Shown: positions 36,141-45,647, numbered from the stretch's first letter. The stretch: DNA of 61,023 bases from Hyphomicrobiaceae bacterium (GCA_021324465.1 JAJPJB010000017.1:1-61023), one strand, 5' to 3'. Numbers and translations are program-made. The notes: generated from the sequence alone by a model not told the origin.

Positions 36141-37235
36141 TCACTTCGGCCACGGTTCAGCGGTTACGGAAGCAGCGTCGGCACCGACATAATCGGTGAG
36201 ATTTTGCGCGCCGTCGCGTTCGAGCGCGGCAAGCAAGGCGTGCTTGATCTCGCCTACCAGGCTGAGCCCTGCAAAGACCAGCCCCGAATAAATCTGAATG
36301 AGGCTCGCGCCGGCTCGGATCCTGGCAAGCGCGCTGTCGCCGGTATCGATGCCGCCGGCGCCGACCAGCGGGAACACGCCCTCGACCCGCACATAAGTCT
36401 CGGCCAGCATCCGGTTGGCAAGTGGCAGGAGCGGACGGCCCGAAAGGCCACCCTCCTCCCGCGCTTTGGCGCGTTCATGCAGGTCAGCGGGCCGCGATAC
36501 CGTGGTGTTGCCGATGATCATGCCATCGACGCGCCGCGCGCGGGCGATGCCAACAACCTCATCAAGGTCAGACAGCGACAGATCCGGCGCGATCTTCAGA
36601 AGCACCGGCGTCGGCCCGGCATTGCGGGCAACACGCTCGCGCGCCTCGATCACGCGTGTCAAGAGATCGTCGAGTGCCGCGGCCTGCTGTAGATTGCGCA
36701 GTCCGGGCGTGTTGGGTGAGGAGACATTGATCGTCACGTAGCTCGCCACCGGAGCGAAACGTTCGATCAGTTTCACATAATCGCCAATGCGATCAGCCGA
36801 ATTCTTGTTGGCGCCGACATTGATTCCAACAATGCCGCCGGCATTGGCGCGCAGCGCGAGCCGCTTCAGCGCTGCTTCCGCGCCTTCCGAATTGAAGCCG
36901 AGCCGGTTGATGACGCCGCGATCGGCGTCGAGCCGAAACAGCCGCGGCTTTGGATTGCCCGGCTGCGGCAGCGGCGCGATGGTGCCGACCTCGACAAAGC
37001 CGAAACCGGCGCGCAACAGCACGTCGGGCACTTCCGCGTTTTTGTCAAAACCTGCCGCAACGCCGATTGGATTGGGGAAATTCAGCCCAAAAACCCGCAT
37101 CGCCAGCCGCGGGTCGTCCGTCGCGGCCGGCGGCAGCGGCGCAAATTTGAGCATCTTGATGGCGAGCCGATGGCCATCCTCAGGATCAAGTGCATGCAGA
37201 AGCGGCCGCGCGACGCGATCGAACAAACTGATCAC
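36141..37235 (-). CDS. pyrD: Quinone-dependent dihydroorotate dehydrogenase
   Basis: A 364-residue class 2 PyrD, membrane-associated, oxidising dihydroorotate to orotate in pyrimidine synthesis. The N-terminal helix region ISLFDRVARPLLHALDPEDG anchors to membrane and quinone. FMN-domain motifs include GLNFPNPIGVAAGFDKNAE, VEVGTIAPLPQPGNPKPR, ITINVSSPNTPGLRNLQ with the catalytic Ser, and GAGGIDTGDSALARIRAG. GTG 37235 has GGAG eight bases upstream and overlaps the DUF952 stop by four bases. Confidence 0.95.
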   Translation of the reverse strand: MISLFDRVARPLLHALDPEDGHRLAIKMLKFAPLPPAATDDPRLAMRVFGLNFPNPIGVAAGFDKNAEVPDVLLRAGFGFVEVGTIAPLPQPGNPKPRLFRLDADRGVINRLGFNSEGAEAALKRLALRANAGGIVGINVGANKNSADRIGDYVKLIERFAPVASYVTINVSSPNTPGLRNLQQAAALDDLLTRVIEARERVARNAGPTPVLLKIAPDLSLSDLDEVVGIARARRVDGMIIGNTTVSRPADLHERAKAREEGGLSGRPLLPLANRMLAETYVRVEGVFPLVGAGGIDTGDSALARIRAGASLIQIYSGLVFAGLSLVGEIKHALLAALERDGAQNLTDYVGADAASVTAEPWPK

Positions 37236-37576
37236 GGCGCAAGCTCCGGAAATGCACGCTGCCCGTCGATCTCGTCGGCCAAAGGCTTGACCCAGCACAC
37301 TGCGCTTAGCGGGAGCTCTGCATAGAGATGGGGGAACAAATCGCCGCCGCGCGAAATTTCCCATTTCAGGCCGGAGCCCAAGCGATCACTGTCGGCTGCG
37401 ATCAGCAGCAAGTCGGTCTGCGCAGCAAAATGTTCTGCCGCGGTCTCGCGTACCTGCGCCGCGGTGGAAAAGTGGATAAAGCCATCGCGCCGATCAACGG
37501 CCGATCCGTAATAACAGCCGGCGCGCTCGGCCTGTTCCCATGCTGCCCGCTCGCAGATTTTGTAGATCATTGGCAA
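37232..37576 (-). CDS. DUF952 domain-containing protein
   Basis: 114 residues matching the DUF952 family: MIYKICERAAWEQAE, DGFIHFSTAAQVRETAA, HFAAQTDLLLIAAD, LKWEISRGGDLFPHLYAEL. The function is not established; the fold resembles ADP-ribosyl-binding or glutathione-related small domains only loosely. It is translationally coupled with pyrD (GTGA overlap), a pairing usual in this group of bacteria. Confidence 0.9.
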   Translation of the reverse strand: MPMIYKICERAAWEQAERAGCYYGSAVDRRDGFIHFSTAAQVRETAAEHFAAQTDLLLIAADSDRLGSGLKWEISRGGDLFPHLYAELPLSAVCWVKPLADEIDGQRAFPELAP

Positions 37577-37731
37577 GTCAGTAACCGTCCGGCGGCGTTC
37601 AATTGCGGGGCGACCCTATCGGCGCCCCCAGCTGCGTTCAAGGCAACCGGTCGGGCCCCGCCCCCTGCTCGAGGCGGCGCCTGTGGGCGAAAGAACTTGC
37701 GTGTCCAGGTAAATATTCCTATGATCGAACG

Positions 37732-37750
37732 AAAACCGGTTCCCGGTTTT
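37732..37750. repeat. Short perfect inverted repeat upstream of the S24 regulator
   Basis: aaaaccgg-ttc-ccggtttt gives two perfect 8-base arms around a three-base centre. It lies in the 289 bp spacer between DUF952 and the S24-type regulator, about 115 bp before the regulator start. It could be an operator or part of a dispersed palindromic element; a single copy cannot decide. Confidence 0.4.
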
Positions 37751-37865
37751 GAAATCGTCAAAATCGGGTTTTACGCTTTTCTGCTGGGCATGATCGCTCC
37801 CGAAAACATCAGCTGTTGCCGGACACCGGCAGGGCTGTCGGGATCGCGTAGGGATCGGGGTGGGG

Positions 37866-38498
37866 ATGTTGACGCACGCGCAGGTCTGGTCGGCCATCGA
37901 TCGCCTCGCCGCACGCGCGGGCCTGTCGGCTTCCGGACTGGCCAAGCGCGCCGGTCTTGATCCGACTACCTTCAACAAGTCAAAGCGTATTACGGCAGCC
38001 GGCCGTGCGCGCTGGCCTTCGACGGAATCGATCGCCAAGGCGCTTGCGGCGACCGGCACGTCCTTGGACACTTTCGTCACCCTGATCGAACCGGCAAGCG
38101 GCAGTGCAACGACCGAGCAAGTGCCGCTCCTCGGCTTTGCCCAGGCGGGGGCGGGTGGATTTTTCGACCAGGGCGGTTTTCCCGCCGGCGACGGCTGGGA
38201 TGAGATCGCCTTCCCATCGCTGAATGACGAGCATGCGTATGCGCTGGAGATTTCCGGCCGGTCGATGGAGCCGGCCTATCGCGACGGCGACATCATCGTT
38301 GTTTCGCCGGCGGCCCCGGTCCGCCGCGGCGACCGCGTCGTGGTGCGCACCCGCGACGGCGAAGTGACGGCGAAGGAGCTAAAACGCAAAACTGCGAAGT
38401 CGATCGAGTTGAAATCGCTCAATGCGGCGCATGAGGATCGGATACTGCCGCTGTCCGATGTGCTCTGGATGGCGCGTATTGTGTGGGCGAGCCAGTAG
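37866..38498 (+). CDS. S24/LexA-like helix-turn-helix transcriptional regulator
   Basis: About 210 residues. The N-terminal helix-turn-helix region is SASGLAKRAGLDPTTFNKSKR. The C-terminal S24 peptidase-like domain has the Ser in LEISGRSMEPAYRDGD and the Lys in VTAKELKRK, both needed for autocleavage, and ends VLWMARIVWASQ. A Gly-rich linker near QAGAGGFFDQGGF could hold the cleavage site. Such CI/LexA-like repressors can respond to stress. ATG 37866 is preferred over GTG 37860. Confidence 0.9.
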   Translation: MLTHAQVWSAIDRLAARAGLSASGLAKRAGLDPTTFNKSKRITAAGRARWPSTESIAKALAATGTSLDTFVTLIEPASGSATTEQVPLLGFAQAGAGGFFDQGGFPAGDGWDEIAFPSLNDEHAYALEISGRSMEPAYRDGDIIVVSPAAPVRRGDRVVVRTRDGEVTAKELKRKTAKSIELKSLNAAHEDRILPLSDVLWMARIVWASQ

Positions 38499-38499
38499 G

Positions 38500-40164
38500 T
38501 CAGGCTGAGCGCGCCAGCGCTCCGTCGATCATGTCGATCGTGTTCTGCACCCCATAAGCCGCGACGAAAGAGCCAAAGCGGGGGCCTTTCTCCTGGCCGA
38601 GCAGCACCTGATAGAGCATGTTGAACCAGTCGAGCGACACGCCCGGCTTGCCGTCCCTGGCTTTTTTCCTCTCGTCCAGAAACGGCTCGCGCCGGCCCAC
38701 CTCGTAGACGACGTCTTGAATGCTTTCCGGTGAAGCTTCCGCCGGCAATTGCGACAGCGCGTCGCGCAAGTCGATCAGCGCCGCGCGCTCGCGCGCATCC
38801 GGTTCGCGGAACTTTTTGGTCGGCGCGACGAAATCCCGATAGTAATTGATCGCGTAGTCGACCAACGCCGCCAGGCGCGGGTTGCTCTGTCTGGTCACCC
38901 CGGGCCGGTAGCGGCCGATGAAGCCCCACAAAGTGTCGGCATTGGCTGCGTTCGAGGCCGTGACCAGCGACAGCAGCATGGCAAACGGCACCGGATTGTC
39001 CGGCGGCGGCGGCGCGCCATTGTGGATGTGCCAGACCGGATTGCCGAGCCGCTCCTTGGGACCCTGTCGCGGATAGGCGTCGAGATATTGCAAATATTCG
39101 TCGACGTGACGCGGAATGACGTCGAAATAGAGCCGCTTTGCCGCCTTTGGCTCGCGATACATGAAAAGCGACAGGCTTTCGGGACTGGCATAGCGCAGCC
39201 ATTCCTCGATGGTCAGCCCGTTGCCCTTCGATTTCGAGATCTTTTGGCCGTTCTCATCGAGAAAAAGCTCGTAATTGAAGCCTTCGGGCGGCGTACCACC
39301 GAGCGTGCGGCAGATTTGGCTCGACAGCTTCACCGAATCGATCAAGTCTTTGCCGGCCATTTCATAGTCGACGCCAAGCGCGAACCAGCGCATCGCCCAG
39401 TCCGGCTTCCATTGCAGCTTGCAGCGGCCGCCGGTGACGAGCGTTGTGACCCGCTCACGCGTGTCCGGGTCCTCGTATGTGATGGTGCCGGCTTTGGCGT
39501 CGTGTGCAACGACCGGCACTTGCAAGACCACGCCGGTCTTGGGATCGATCGGCAGAAATGGCGAATAGGTCTGTGCCCGCTCTTCCCGCAACGACGGTAG
39601 CATCACCGCCATCACCTCTTCGAAATGCGCGAGCATCGTCAGCAGCGCTGCATCGAACCGCCCCGACGTGTAACAGGCGGTTGCCGACATGAACTCGTAG
39701 TCAAAGCCGAACTGATCCAGGAAAGCACGCAGCCGCGCATTATTATGGGCGGCGAAACTGTCATGCGTGCCGAATGGGTCGGGTACTTTGGTGAGCGGCT
39801 TGCCAAGATGCCGCGCCACCATATCCTTGTTCGGCACGTTGTCTGGGACTTTGCGCAGCCCGTCCATGTCGTCGGAGAACGCGATCAGCCGTGTCTTTAT
39901 CTTGTCATCGGTGAGGACACGAAAGGCATGGCGCACCATGGTGGTGCGCGCGACTTCGCCGAATGTACCGATATGCGGCAGGCCGGAGGGGCCGTAGCCG
40001 GTCTCGAAGATCAGCTCGTCTTTCGGCTTCTTCTTCAGGCGCGAAATGAGCTTGCGCGCCTCCTCGAACGGCCAGGCATGCGACAGCTCGGCGAGCTCGC
40101 GCAGGGCGCTCGGATTTTCGGCGGTCGCCGCGGTGGTCATGGCCTCGTGCTTTGCAGGTTTCAT
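38500..40164 (-). CDS. lysK: Class I lysine--tRNA ligase
   Basis: About 554 residues of the archaeal/alphaproteobacterial class I LysRS type. The HIGH motif appears as [14 protein letters not shown] and the KMSKS motif as [21 protein letters not shown]-like N-terminus and [21 protein letters not shown] are family hallmarks. It charges tRNA-Lys. The start is ATG 40164 or 40140; 40164 leaves 5 bp after the upstream solute-binding gene. No class II LysRS gene is in the window. Confidence 0.94.
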   Translation of the reverse strand: MKPAKHEAMTTAATAENPSALRELAELSHAWPFEEARKLISRLKKKPKDELIFETGYGPSGLPHIGTFGEVARTTMVRHAFRVLTDDKIKTRLIAFSDDMDGLRKVPDNVPNKDMVARHLGKPLTKVPDPFGTHDSFAAHNNARLRAFLDQFGFDYEFMSATACYTSGRFDAALLTMLAHFEEVMAVMLPSLREERAQTYSPFLPIDPKTGVVLQVPVVAHDAKAGTITYEDPDTRERVTTLVTGGRCKLQWKPDWAMRWFALGVDYEMAGKDLIDSVKLSSQICRTLGGTPPEGFNYELFLDENGQKISKSKGNGLTIEEWLRYASPESLSLFMYREPKAAKRLYFDVIPRHVDEYLQYLDAYPRQGPKERLGNPVWHIHNGAPPPPDNPVPFAMLLSLVTASNAANADTLWGFIGRYRPGVTRQSNPRLAALVDYAINYYRDFVAPTKKFREPDARERAALIDLRDALSQLPAEASPESIQDVVYEVGRREPFLDERKKARDGKPGVSLDWFNMLYQVLLGQEKGPRFGSFVAAYGVQNTIDMIDGALARSA

Positions 40165-40169
40165 CACAA

Positions 40170-41093
40170 TCAAAACGGGCTGATCGGGAAGTAACGGAGC
40201 CACAGATCGGTATAGCTGCCTTTTTCCCACAGCCGAAACAGCGCCCAGTTGAGCGCCTGACGCAGCAAATCGTTGCCGCGTTTGACTGCAATGCCCACCC
40301 CCTCGCCAAAAAACCGGCTCTCTAGATAAGGGCCCCCGCGAAAGGCGCAGCAGCCGTTCGAATCACTGCCGTTGAGCCAGAACGCGAGCGAAATGCCGTC
40401 ACCGAACAGCAGATCGACATCCTTGTTGCGAAGCGCATCACGTGCCGCTTGCGCGTTGGGATAGGGCCGGATGTCGGCCTGGGTGAACATCTCTTTGAGA
40501 AAGGCTTCGTGCGCGGTGCCGGCGACAACCGCGATCTTTTTGCCCTCGACCAGTTCTGGCAGTACATCAACAATCGCGCTTTCGGTGCGGGCCACAAAGC
40601 GCGCTGGCGTGCGGTAATAAGGGTCGGTGAAGTCGGCCTTTTGCCGGTTCTGCGGCGTCGTCGCAATAGACGCAATAACCGCGTCACCGCCCTGTTTGTC
40701 GTTGAGCGCATCAAGCAGCAGATCGAAGCGGCGCGCCTGAATGGTGCAGGTCGTGTTGATCTCGGCGCAGATCAGCCGCGCCAGATCGACATTGAATCCG
40801 GCTGGATTGCCGTCCGGTCCGGCATAGTCGAAGGGCGGATAATCAAAGTCCGTAAGAAAACGGATGCTCTGGATCCGCGACAGGTCAGGCCGCTCAGGGC
40901 GACGGCGTGGATCCCAGAAGCCAGGCACCGCCGCCGACGCGGCGGCGGGCGGCGTCTCTTTGGCAAGCGGCGATTGCGTTAGGCCCTGCGCTGCCGCGGC
41001 CCATATCGCGGCAGCGGTCAGGCACGCCCCGGCCGCTGTCGTGACCCGCAAGGGGTGCCAGAATGCCGGGGCGTTGTGGCGGGACATTGCCAT
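40170..41093 (-). CDS. Family 3 extracellular solute-binding protein (polar amino-acid type)
   Basis: 307 residues: an N-terminal export signal or anchor ([19 protein letters not shown]), a proline-rich linker, then the SBP_bac_3 domain starting [21 protein letters not shown] and containing [33 protein letters not shown] and [14 protein letters not shown]. There are no ABC permease or ATPase genes beside it. It could serve a transporter encoded elsewhere or act as a sensor-type binding protein. Confidence 0.87.
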   Translation of the reverse strand: MAMSRHNAPAFWHPLRVTTAAGACLTAAAIWAAAAQGLTQSPLAKETPPAAASAAVPGFWDPRRRPERPDLSRIQSIRFLTDFDYPPFDYAGPDGNPAGFNVDLARLICAEINTTCTIQARRFDLLLDALNDKQGGDAVIASIATTPQNRQKADFTDPYYRTPARFVARTESAIVDVLPELVEGKKIAVVAGTAHEAFLKEMFTQADIRPYPNAQAARDALRNKDVDLLFGDGISLAFWLNGSDSNGCCAFRGGPYLESRFFGEGVGIAVKRGNDLLRQALNWALFRLWEKGSYTDLWLRYFPISPF

Positions 41094-41213
41094 TGCGATC
41101 GTAGCGCCTGAGTTCGGTATTTGGCCGGAGTTTCAACGCGACGACACCGACCTAGCCGCGGCTTGCAAAAAAGTCGAGACGGACGGGGACGCCACGGAAA
41201 GCGCCATGGACGG

Positions 41214-41813
41214 TCAGAAATAGCGCCGCAGGTCCGCGGCCTCGGCTTGCACCGGCCGGCTCATGTCGAAGGGGGCGACGAAATGGCCGTCTTTGTCCAT
41301 CAGATAGACGACCGCGGTGTGATCCATCGTGTAGCCGCCGTTCTCGAGCGGAACCTTTTTGGCATAGACCCGATAGGCCCTGATCGCGGCATTGACGGCA
41401 GCCGGATCACCGGTCAAGCCGCGCACATGCGGGTCGAAATTGGAGAGGTAGTCCTTCATCACTTTGGGCGTGTCGCGCTCGGGATCGACTGTGATGAACA
41501 GCGCCGCCGTGCGATCGGCATCGGGTCCGAGCTGTTTCATGAGCTGCGACATCTCGAACAACGTGGTCGGGCAAATGTCCGGGCAATGGGTGAAGCCGAA
41601 AAAGACCAAAAACGGCTTGCCCTTCATGTCGGCGTCGGTGACCGGCTTGCCGTTCTGGTCTTCAAGGTGGAAGGGGCCGCCGACGGCAGCGACAGCGGGG
41701 CCGATCGGCGAGGGCGCTCGGCCGGTGACGAACAGAATGGCGCCGATGAACAGCGCAAGGCCACTGAGGAAAGCGCCCAACACCAGGAGTATGCGGGATG
41801 CCTTTGCGTTCAC
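41214..41813 (-). CDS. SCO1/SenC family copper chaperone
   Basis: About 199 residues. One N-terminal membrane helix (ILLVLGAFLSGLALFIGAIL) anchors a thioredoxin-like domain in the periplasm. The copper ligands are the CxxxC in FGFTHCPDICPTTL and the His in MDHTAVVYLMD. SCO proteins deliver copper to the CuA site of cytochrome oxidase. I start at GTG 41813 with GGGA upstream; the frame extends to 41927 over the next gene. It is coupled to a 58-residue membrane protein 10 bp upstream. Confidence 0.92.
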   Translation of the reverse strand: MNAKASRILLVLGAFLSGLALFIGAILFVTGRAPSPIGPAVAAVGGPFHLEDQNGKPVTDADMKGKPFLVFFGFTHCPDICPTTLFEMSQLMKQLGPDADRTAALFITVDPERDTPKVMKDYLSNFDPHVRGLTGDPAAVNAAIRAYRVYAKKVPLENGGYTMDHTAVVYLMDKDGHFVAPFDMSRPVQAEAADLRRYF

Positions 41814-41823
41814 GACAGTCCCA

Positions 41824-42000
41824 TCAACCGAAACAGGCTGCAAATCCGGCGCGGATCGTCTCAAAAAATACCGTAGTTCCGTAATGCGCCCACAGTAAGA
41901 CGCTGCCGGCGAGCGCCAACGCGACAAAAGCGCCGAACACCACTATCACTGGGGCAGCCGATGCGGCCTTGGGGGCAATCTCGGGCAGGGTCTCCGGCAT
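41824..42000 (-). CDS. Small single-helix membrane protein upstream of SCO gene
   Basis: 58 residues: a Pro/Ala-rich N-terminus (MPETLPEIAPKAASA), one long hydrophobic helix (VIVVFGAFVALALAGSVLLW) and a short tail (FFETIRAGFAACFG). It begins at ATG 42000 and ends 10 bp before the SCO gene in the same direction, which suggests co-transcription and perhaps a small partner in copper or oxidase assembly. The frame continues upstream, but that part reads as non-protein-like Arg-rich sequence. Confidence 0.6.
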   Translation of the reverse strand: MPETLPEIAPKAASAAPVIVVFGAFVALALAGSVLLWAHYGTTVFFETIRAGFAACFG

Positions 42001-42072
42001 GGGCTGTAGATAAGCCGGAATCCCGATCACGGCAACGCCGCAAAGAGGTGCGGCCCCCTCGGGACGGGGCCG

Positions 42073-42098
42073 TTGCGGGCCGCCCCTTCGGCCCGCAA
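42073..42098 (-). terminator. Strong hairpin after the periplasmic ClpP-like gene
   Basis: ttgcgggccg (42073-42082) pairs perfectly with cggcccgcaa (42089-42098) around a six-base loop. It lies just downstream of the stop of the gene at 42114-42578 and upstream of the SCO pair. No T-run follows, so it would be an atypical or Rho-assisted terminator, or an mRNA-stabilising stem. Confidence 0.5.
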
Positions 42099-42113
42099 AC
42101 CATGGGCTGGAGG

Positions 42114-42578
42114 CTACTGACAGGTCGAATACATCGCGCTCAATTCGCGGCCGCGCAGCGCGATGATGGTTGGCCTCAGCCCGCCATGCCGATTGATCCA
42201 CGATCTGATCGCCGGCGGGTAAAGCCGCATCACGACGCGGCTGCCGGCCCTGGTAGGGACCAGCGAACGTGAGACATCGTCATAGTACGAGGCCGCATGG
42301 AAGCCCAGCACGGCGCGGCTGGTGACGCAGACCCGATCCCGCGGAATAATGCCGGTAAAGAGCGTGCAGGCTGAAAGGCACGGCCCATCGATAACGATAC
42401 GGTCACCCGAGGCACGCAGTTGCTCGAATCTTTGCACATAGGAGGACACCTCGCCCCCCGGATCATTAACGATGCGCACGACGGCAAACGCTTTGCCTGC
42501 AAGGGCCGCGTCTGCAAATGTCACGCATGTCAGCAGCGCCGACGCCAGCGCGCCGGCCACTATCGCGTTCAACTTCAT
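42114..42578 (-). CDS. Exported ClpP/crotonase-like periplasmic protein
   Basis: 154 residues with a signal peptide (MKLNAIVAGALASALLTCV, cleavage near ALAGKAFA). The mature part contains DRIVIDGPCLSACTLFTG, similar to the small periplasmic ClpP-fold proteins in which the Ser of SACT sits at the nucleophile position, and VLGFHAASYYDD with a possible His. Cys residues in GPCLSAC, DRVCVTS and at the C-terminus could form disulfides. ATG 42578 has GGAGGGG seven bases upstream. Proteolytic activity is inferred, not shown. Confidence 0.7.
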   Translation of the reverse strand: MKLNAIVAGALASALLTCVTFADAALAGKAFAVVRIVNDPGGEVSSYVQRFEQLRASGDRIVIDGPCLSACTLFTGIIPRDRVCVTSRAVLGFHAASYYDDVSRSLVPTRAGSRVVMRLYPPAIRSWINRHGGLRPTIIALRGRELSAMYSTCQ

Positions 42579-42809
42579 TGGAGTACCCCTCCCGCTCAAC
42601 CACGTGTGCTATCGCCGGCCTTTGTGGCAAGACTTCGGGCATTCGTGAGCTTTCTTTGGAAAAGACGACCGCACATCGCGCTGGCGCGATGCGGACGGGG
42701 GGCGCGGAGGATGCTATAAGGAACCGCCCCAGGCAACGCAACAACTCGCCCTGCTATCTACGGAAATTACAGATCGTCATCGGCAAAAAAACAACGAGTG
42801 CAGAGAACC

Positions 42810-44555
42810 ATGGAAACGTCAGCCGCCCGCAAGACCAATGTTCCAGATTTTGCAACCGCCTATTATCTGCTCGAAGGCTTGAACGAGATTGGCGTCGACT
42901 ATCTGTTTTGTAATTTTGGGACCGATCATGCCCCGATCATCGACGAGATGGCGCATCGGCGCAAACGCGGCGAGCCGATGCCGAACGTGGTGCGCTGCCC
43001 GCATGAGAACACGGCGGCCCACATGGCGGCCGGCTATGCGCTGATCACCGGACGCGGCCAGGGCGTGCTGGTTCATGTCGACGTCGGCACCGCCAATACC
43101 GCCAACGGGATGCACAATTTGTTCCGCAGCCGCCTGCCGGTGCTGCTGATGGCAGGCAAGGCGCCTTATACGGTCAATGACGAGCTCGTCGGCTCGCGCG
43201 ACACCTATGTGCATTTCGTGCAGGAGCCGTTCGATCAGGCGAGCTTGGTGCGTCCCTATCTGAAATGGGAATGGACATTGCCATCGGGCGTGGTGGTCAA
43301 AGAAGCGCTGCGGCGCGCGCACTCGATCATGCAGAGCGAGCCGCGCGGGCCGGTCTATCTGATGATGCAACGCGAGACTTTGACGCAGCACTGGCGCGCC
43401 GATGAGATTCGCCGCTATCCGGCCGAGCAATTCGCCGCAACCTCGGGCGGCGCCGCCGATCCGAAACTCGTTTCGGCCTTAGTCGACAGGCTTTTGTCCG
43501 CGGAGCGACCGATCCTGATCACCGGGTATGCCGGGCGGCACGTCCATTGCGCGCGCGCGATTGACGCGTTGGCGCAATTCGCGGGCATCGCGGTCTATGA
43601 AGCGAACATGACCAACAACATTTCACACACCAGCCCCTGCTTCGTCGGCTTTTCGGCCGACAAGGCGATACCGCAGGCCGATGTCGGCCTGCTGATCGAC
43701 GTCGACGTGCCCTGGTTCCCAAGCGACGTGCAGGCAAGTGAGCGGACGTTCTGGGCGCATATCGATATCGACATTCTCAAGCCGGGTTCGCCGATGTGGA
43801 CCTTCCCGGGCAATGTCCGCATGCAAGGCGACAGCGGGCGAATTCTCGATCAGGTCCTTGACGAGCTCAAAGGGCGAGCGACGCCGAAATTCAAGAATGC
43901 GGCGGCAGCGCGCCTAAAACAAATCAAGGCGCTGCGCGATGAGCGCCTCGCGCATGCCGCGAAGCTTGCGTCGGACAAAGGCCGACCGGGTGCCGTCAAT
44001 CCGCATTATCTGATGGCGGAGCTTGGCAAATTGCTCGACGACCAGGACATGATCTTCAACGAGGGCGTGACCAATGCGGCGCCGGTCATGATGCAAATCC
44101 CACGGCCGCTCCCCAACACGACCGTGCGCGCCGGGGGCGGCGGGCTCGGCTGGTCTGGCGGCACGGCGCTTGGCGCCAAACTCGCCGCTCCCGATCGGAT
44201 GATGGTGCAGATTTGCGGCGATGGCAGCTTCTATTTCAACAATCCAAGCTCGGTCTTCGCTGTCGCCCATCATTACAAGATTCCCTTTCTCTCCATCGTG
44301 CTCGACAATTCCGGCTGGAATGCCGTGAAGCAATCGACGCTGCGGGTCTATCCCGAAGGCGAGGCCAAGGCCGCCAATGCTTTCGAGGCGGAGCTCGCTC
44401 CTGGCGTTCACTTTGCCAAGGTCGCCGAGGGGTTTGGCGCCTATGCCGAAGAACTCACCGATCCGGCCGAGGCGCCGGCGGCGCTGGCGCGGTGTGTCAA
44501 AGCGGTCCGCGGTGGCCGCGCCGCCCTGCTGCACGCCCGTGTGACGAAGATGTGA
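42810..44555 (+). CDS. Acetolactate synthase/benzoylformate decarboxylase-like TPP enzyme
   Basis: 581 residues with the three-domain order of TPP 2-oxoacid enzymes. The catalytic Glu lies in VRCPHENTAAHMAAGYALI, a central domain follows (RPILITGYAGRHVHCARAID), and the Mg-TPP motif is QICGDGSFYFNNPSSVFA with VLDNSGWNAVKQ. The sequence FCNFGTDHAPIIDEM near the N-terminus is typical of an uncharacterised clade. The substrate is unknown. ATG 42810 is chosen; GTG 42798 is in frame. Convergent neighbours encode a VOC-type protein and a carboxylate symporter, suggesting organic-acid or aromatic catabolism. Confidence 0.87.
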   Translation: METSAARKTNVPDFATAYYLLEGLNEIGVDYLFCNFGTDHAPIIDEMAHRRKRGEPMPNVVRCPHENTAAHMAAGYALITGRGQGVLVHVDVGTANTANGMHNLFRSRLPVLLMAGKAPYTVNDELVGSRDTYVHFVQEPFDQASLVRPYLKWEWTLPSGVVVKEALRRAHSIMQSEPRGPVYLMMQRETLTQHWRADEIRRYPAEQFAATSGGAADPKLVSALVDRLLSAERPILITGYAGRHVHCARAIDALAQFAGIAVYEANMTNNISHTSPCFVGFSADKAIPQADVGLLIDVDVPWFPSDVQASERTFWAHIDIDILKPGSPMWTFPGNVRMQGDSGRILDQVLDELKGRATPKFKNAAAARLKQIKALRDERLAHAAKLASDKGRPGAVNPHYLMAELGKLLDDQDMIFNEGVTNAAPVMMQIPRPLPNTTVRAGGGGLGWSGGTALGAKLAAPDRMMVQICGDGSFYFNNPSSVFAVAHHYKIPFLSIVLDNSGWNAVKQSTLRVYPEGEAKAANAFEAELAPGVHFAKVAEGFGAYAEELTDPAEAPAALARCVKAVRGGRAALLHARVTKM

Positions 44556-44577
44556 GGATAAAGACGTCTTGAGCCGG

Positions 44578-44686
44578 GAGCGTTTTCCGATTCGATGGAC
44601 GGAAAACGCTCCAGATTTCTTGTTTGATCTCTTGTTTGTCGCACCTTTTACGGAAAACCGCTACCCGCTTTTCCGGAAAATGCTCC
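44578..44686 (-). repeat. Dispersed palindromic intergenic repeat, copy B
   Basis: 109 bp lying between the convergent TPP and VOC genes. Its reverse complement begins agcattttccggaaaagcgggtagcgg-like sequence and ends atcggaaaacgctcc, aligning with copy A at 7589-7691. Copy B has about 11 extra bases in the middle, formed by an imperfect duplication around aacaaga. Placement between converging 3' ends is typical for such elements, which may act as terminators. Confidence 0.8.
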
Positions 44687-44699
44687 AGCTCGGTCCAGC

Positions 44700-45647
44700 C
44701 TACGGGCTCGCGTGATTGATGAATTTTTCTGGCGGCGCCTCGCCCCATTGCGAAACCAGCGCTTCTTCGGCCGGCACCAGATTGGAGCCGTTGGTCAGAT
44801 TGAGGCGATCGCTGTCCGCCCAATGCTCGTGCACGCGGCCCCAGGGATCCGCCCAATAATCGTAAACCTGGCTGCCAAGCACGTGCCGGCCGATGCCCCA
44901 CATGTGCTCATAGGTGCCAAAACTCTTCAGATAATCGTGGCCCATGCAGACGTCGTCGATATCGGGCACTTCGAAGGAAAGATGGTTGAGGCCGGTCTTC
45001 TCGTGATTGAGGCAGAAGAACACGTGATGGTCGACATAGGTGTCGCCGCGATCGCAGCGATTGAATGAGCCGATGATATTGTCCTGCTTTTCAACATACA
45101 CGTCATCCGAGCAGACAAAGCCAAGCATTTCGCGGAACCAGTCGACCGTCTCGCGAAAACGCGGCGTCATCAGCACGCCGTGACCGATGCGCTTGACGTG
45201 CGCAGGTCCCTTGGGAAGCCGCATCAATTCGCCGGCGCGCGCCAGCGGCGCCTCGCCTGAATTAAGCTTCTGCCGCTTGACCGTGATTTCCTTGACCGGT
45301 GCAATGCCGCAGACCACTTCGATTTGATAGCCGTTCGGCTCGGTCAACCGCACGCGCTTGCCGCCGCCGGGCTCGTCGATGTTTTCGATTGCGGACGCAC
45401 CGGGCGCTTTGGCGAGGCGTTTCAGATCGTCTTCGCTTTCGACATAATAAGCGAGGCCGACAAATTTCGGATCACCCTTCTCGGTGATGTGGATGTGATG
45501 ATTGGGATCGGTCCCACGCATATAGAGCGCATTGTTGGTCCGCTCGGCGCGCCGCATTCCGAACCGCGTCAGAAACTCCTCCATGACGTCGAGATCTGGA
45601 GATCGCAGACGTCCATAGGCGATGTCGGTCGCCTTGACCCAAGGCAT
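44700..45647 (-). CDS. Two-domain VOC family protein (extradiol-dioxygenase-like)
   Basis: 315 residues with two vicinal-oxygen-chelate modules: residues 1-115 (TDIAYGRLRSPDLDVMEEFL) and 150-290. The second module keeps possible metal ligands: His in KRIGHGVLMTPRF, His in TGLNHLSFEVPDID and Glu in WGRVHEHWADSD. This layout is that of type I extradiol ring-cleavage dioxygenases. The first-module features and sequence suggest it may cleave a catechol-type substrate or be a relative with another role. Confidence 0.85.
   Translation of the reverse strand: MPWVKATDIAYGRLRSPDLDVMEEFLTRFGMRRAERTNNALYMRGTDPNHHIHITEKGDPKFVGLAYYVESEDDLKRLAKAPGASAIENIDEPGGGKRVRLTEPNGYQIEVVCGIAPVKEITVKRQKLNSGEAPLARAGELMRLPKGPAHVKRIGHGVLMTPRFRETVDWFREMLGFVCSDDVYVEKQDNIIGSFNRCDRGDTYVDHHVFFCLNHEKTGLNHLSFEVPDIDDVCMGHDYLKSFGTYEHMWGIGRHVLGSQVYDYWADPWGRVHEHWADSDRLNLTNGSNLVPAEEALVSQWGEAPPEKFINHASP

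Noticed and set aside
42671-42690. catcgcgc-tg-gcgcgatg inverted repeat upstream of the TPP enzyme gene
   Set aside because: A two-base loop and GC-only arms in GC-rich DNA can arise by chance, and no matching copy or regulator was identified.
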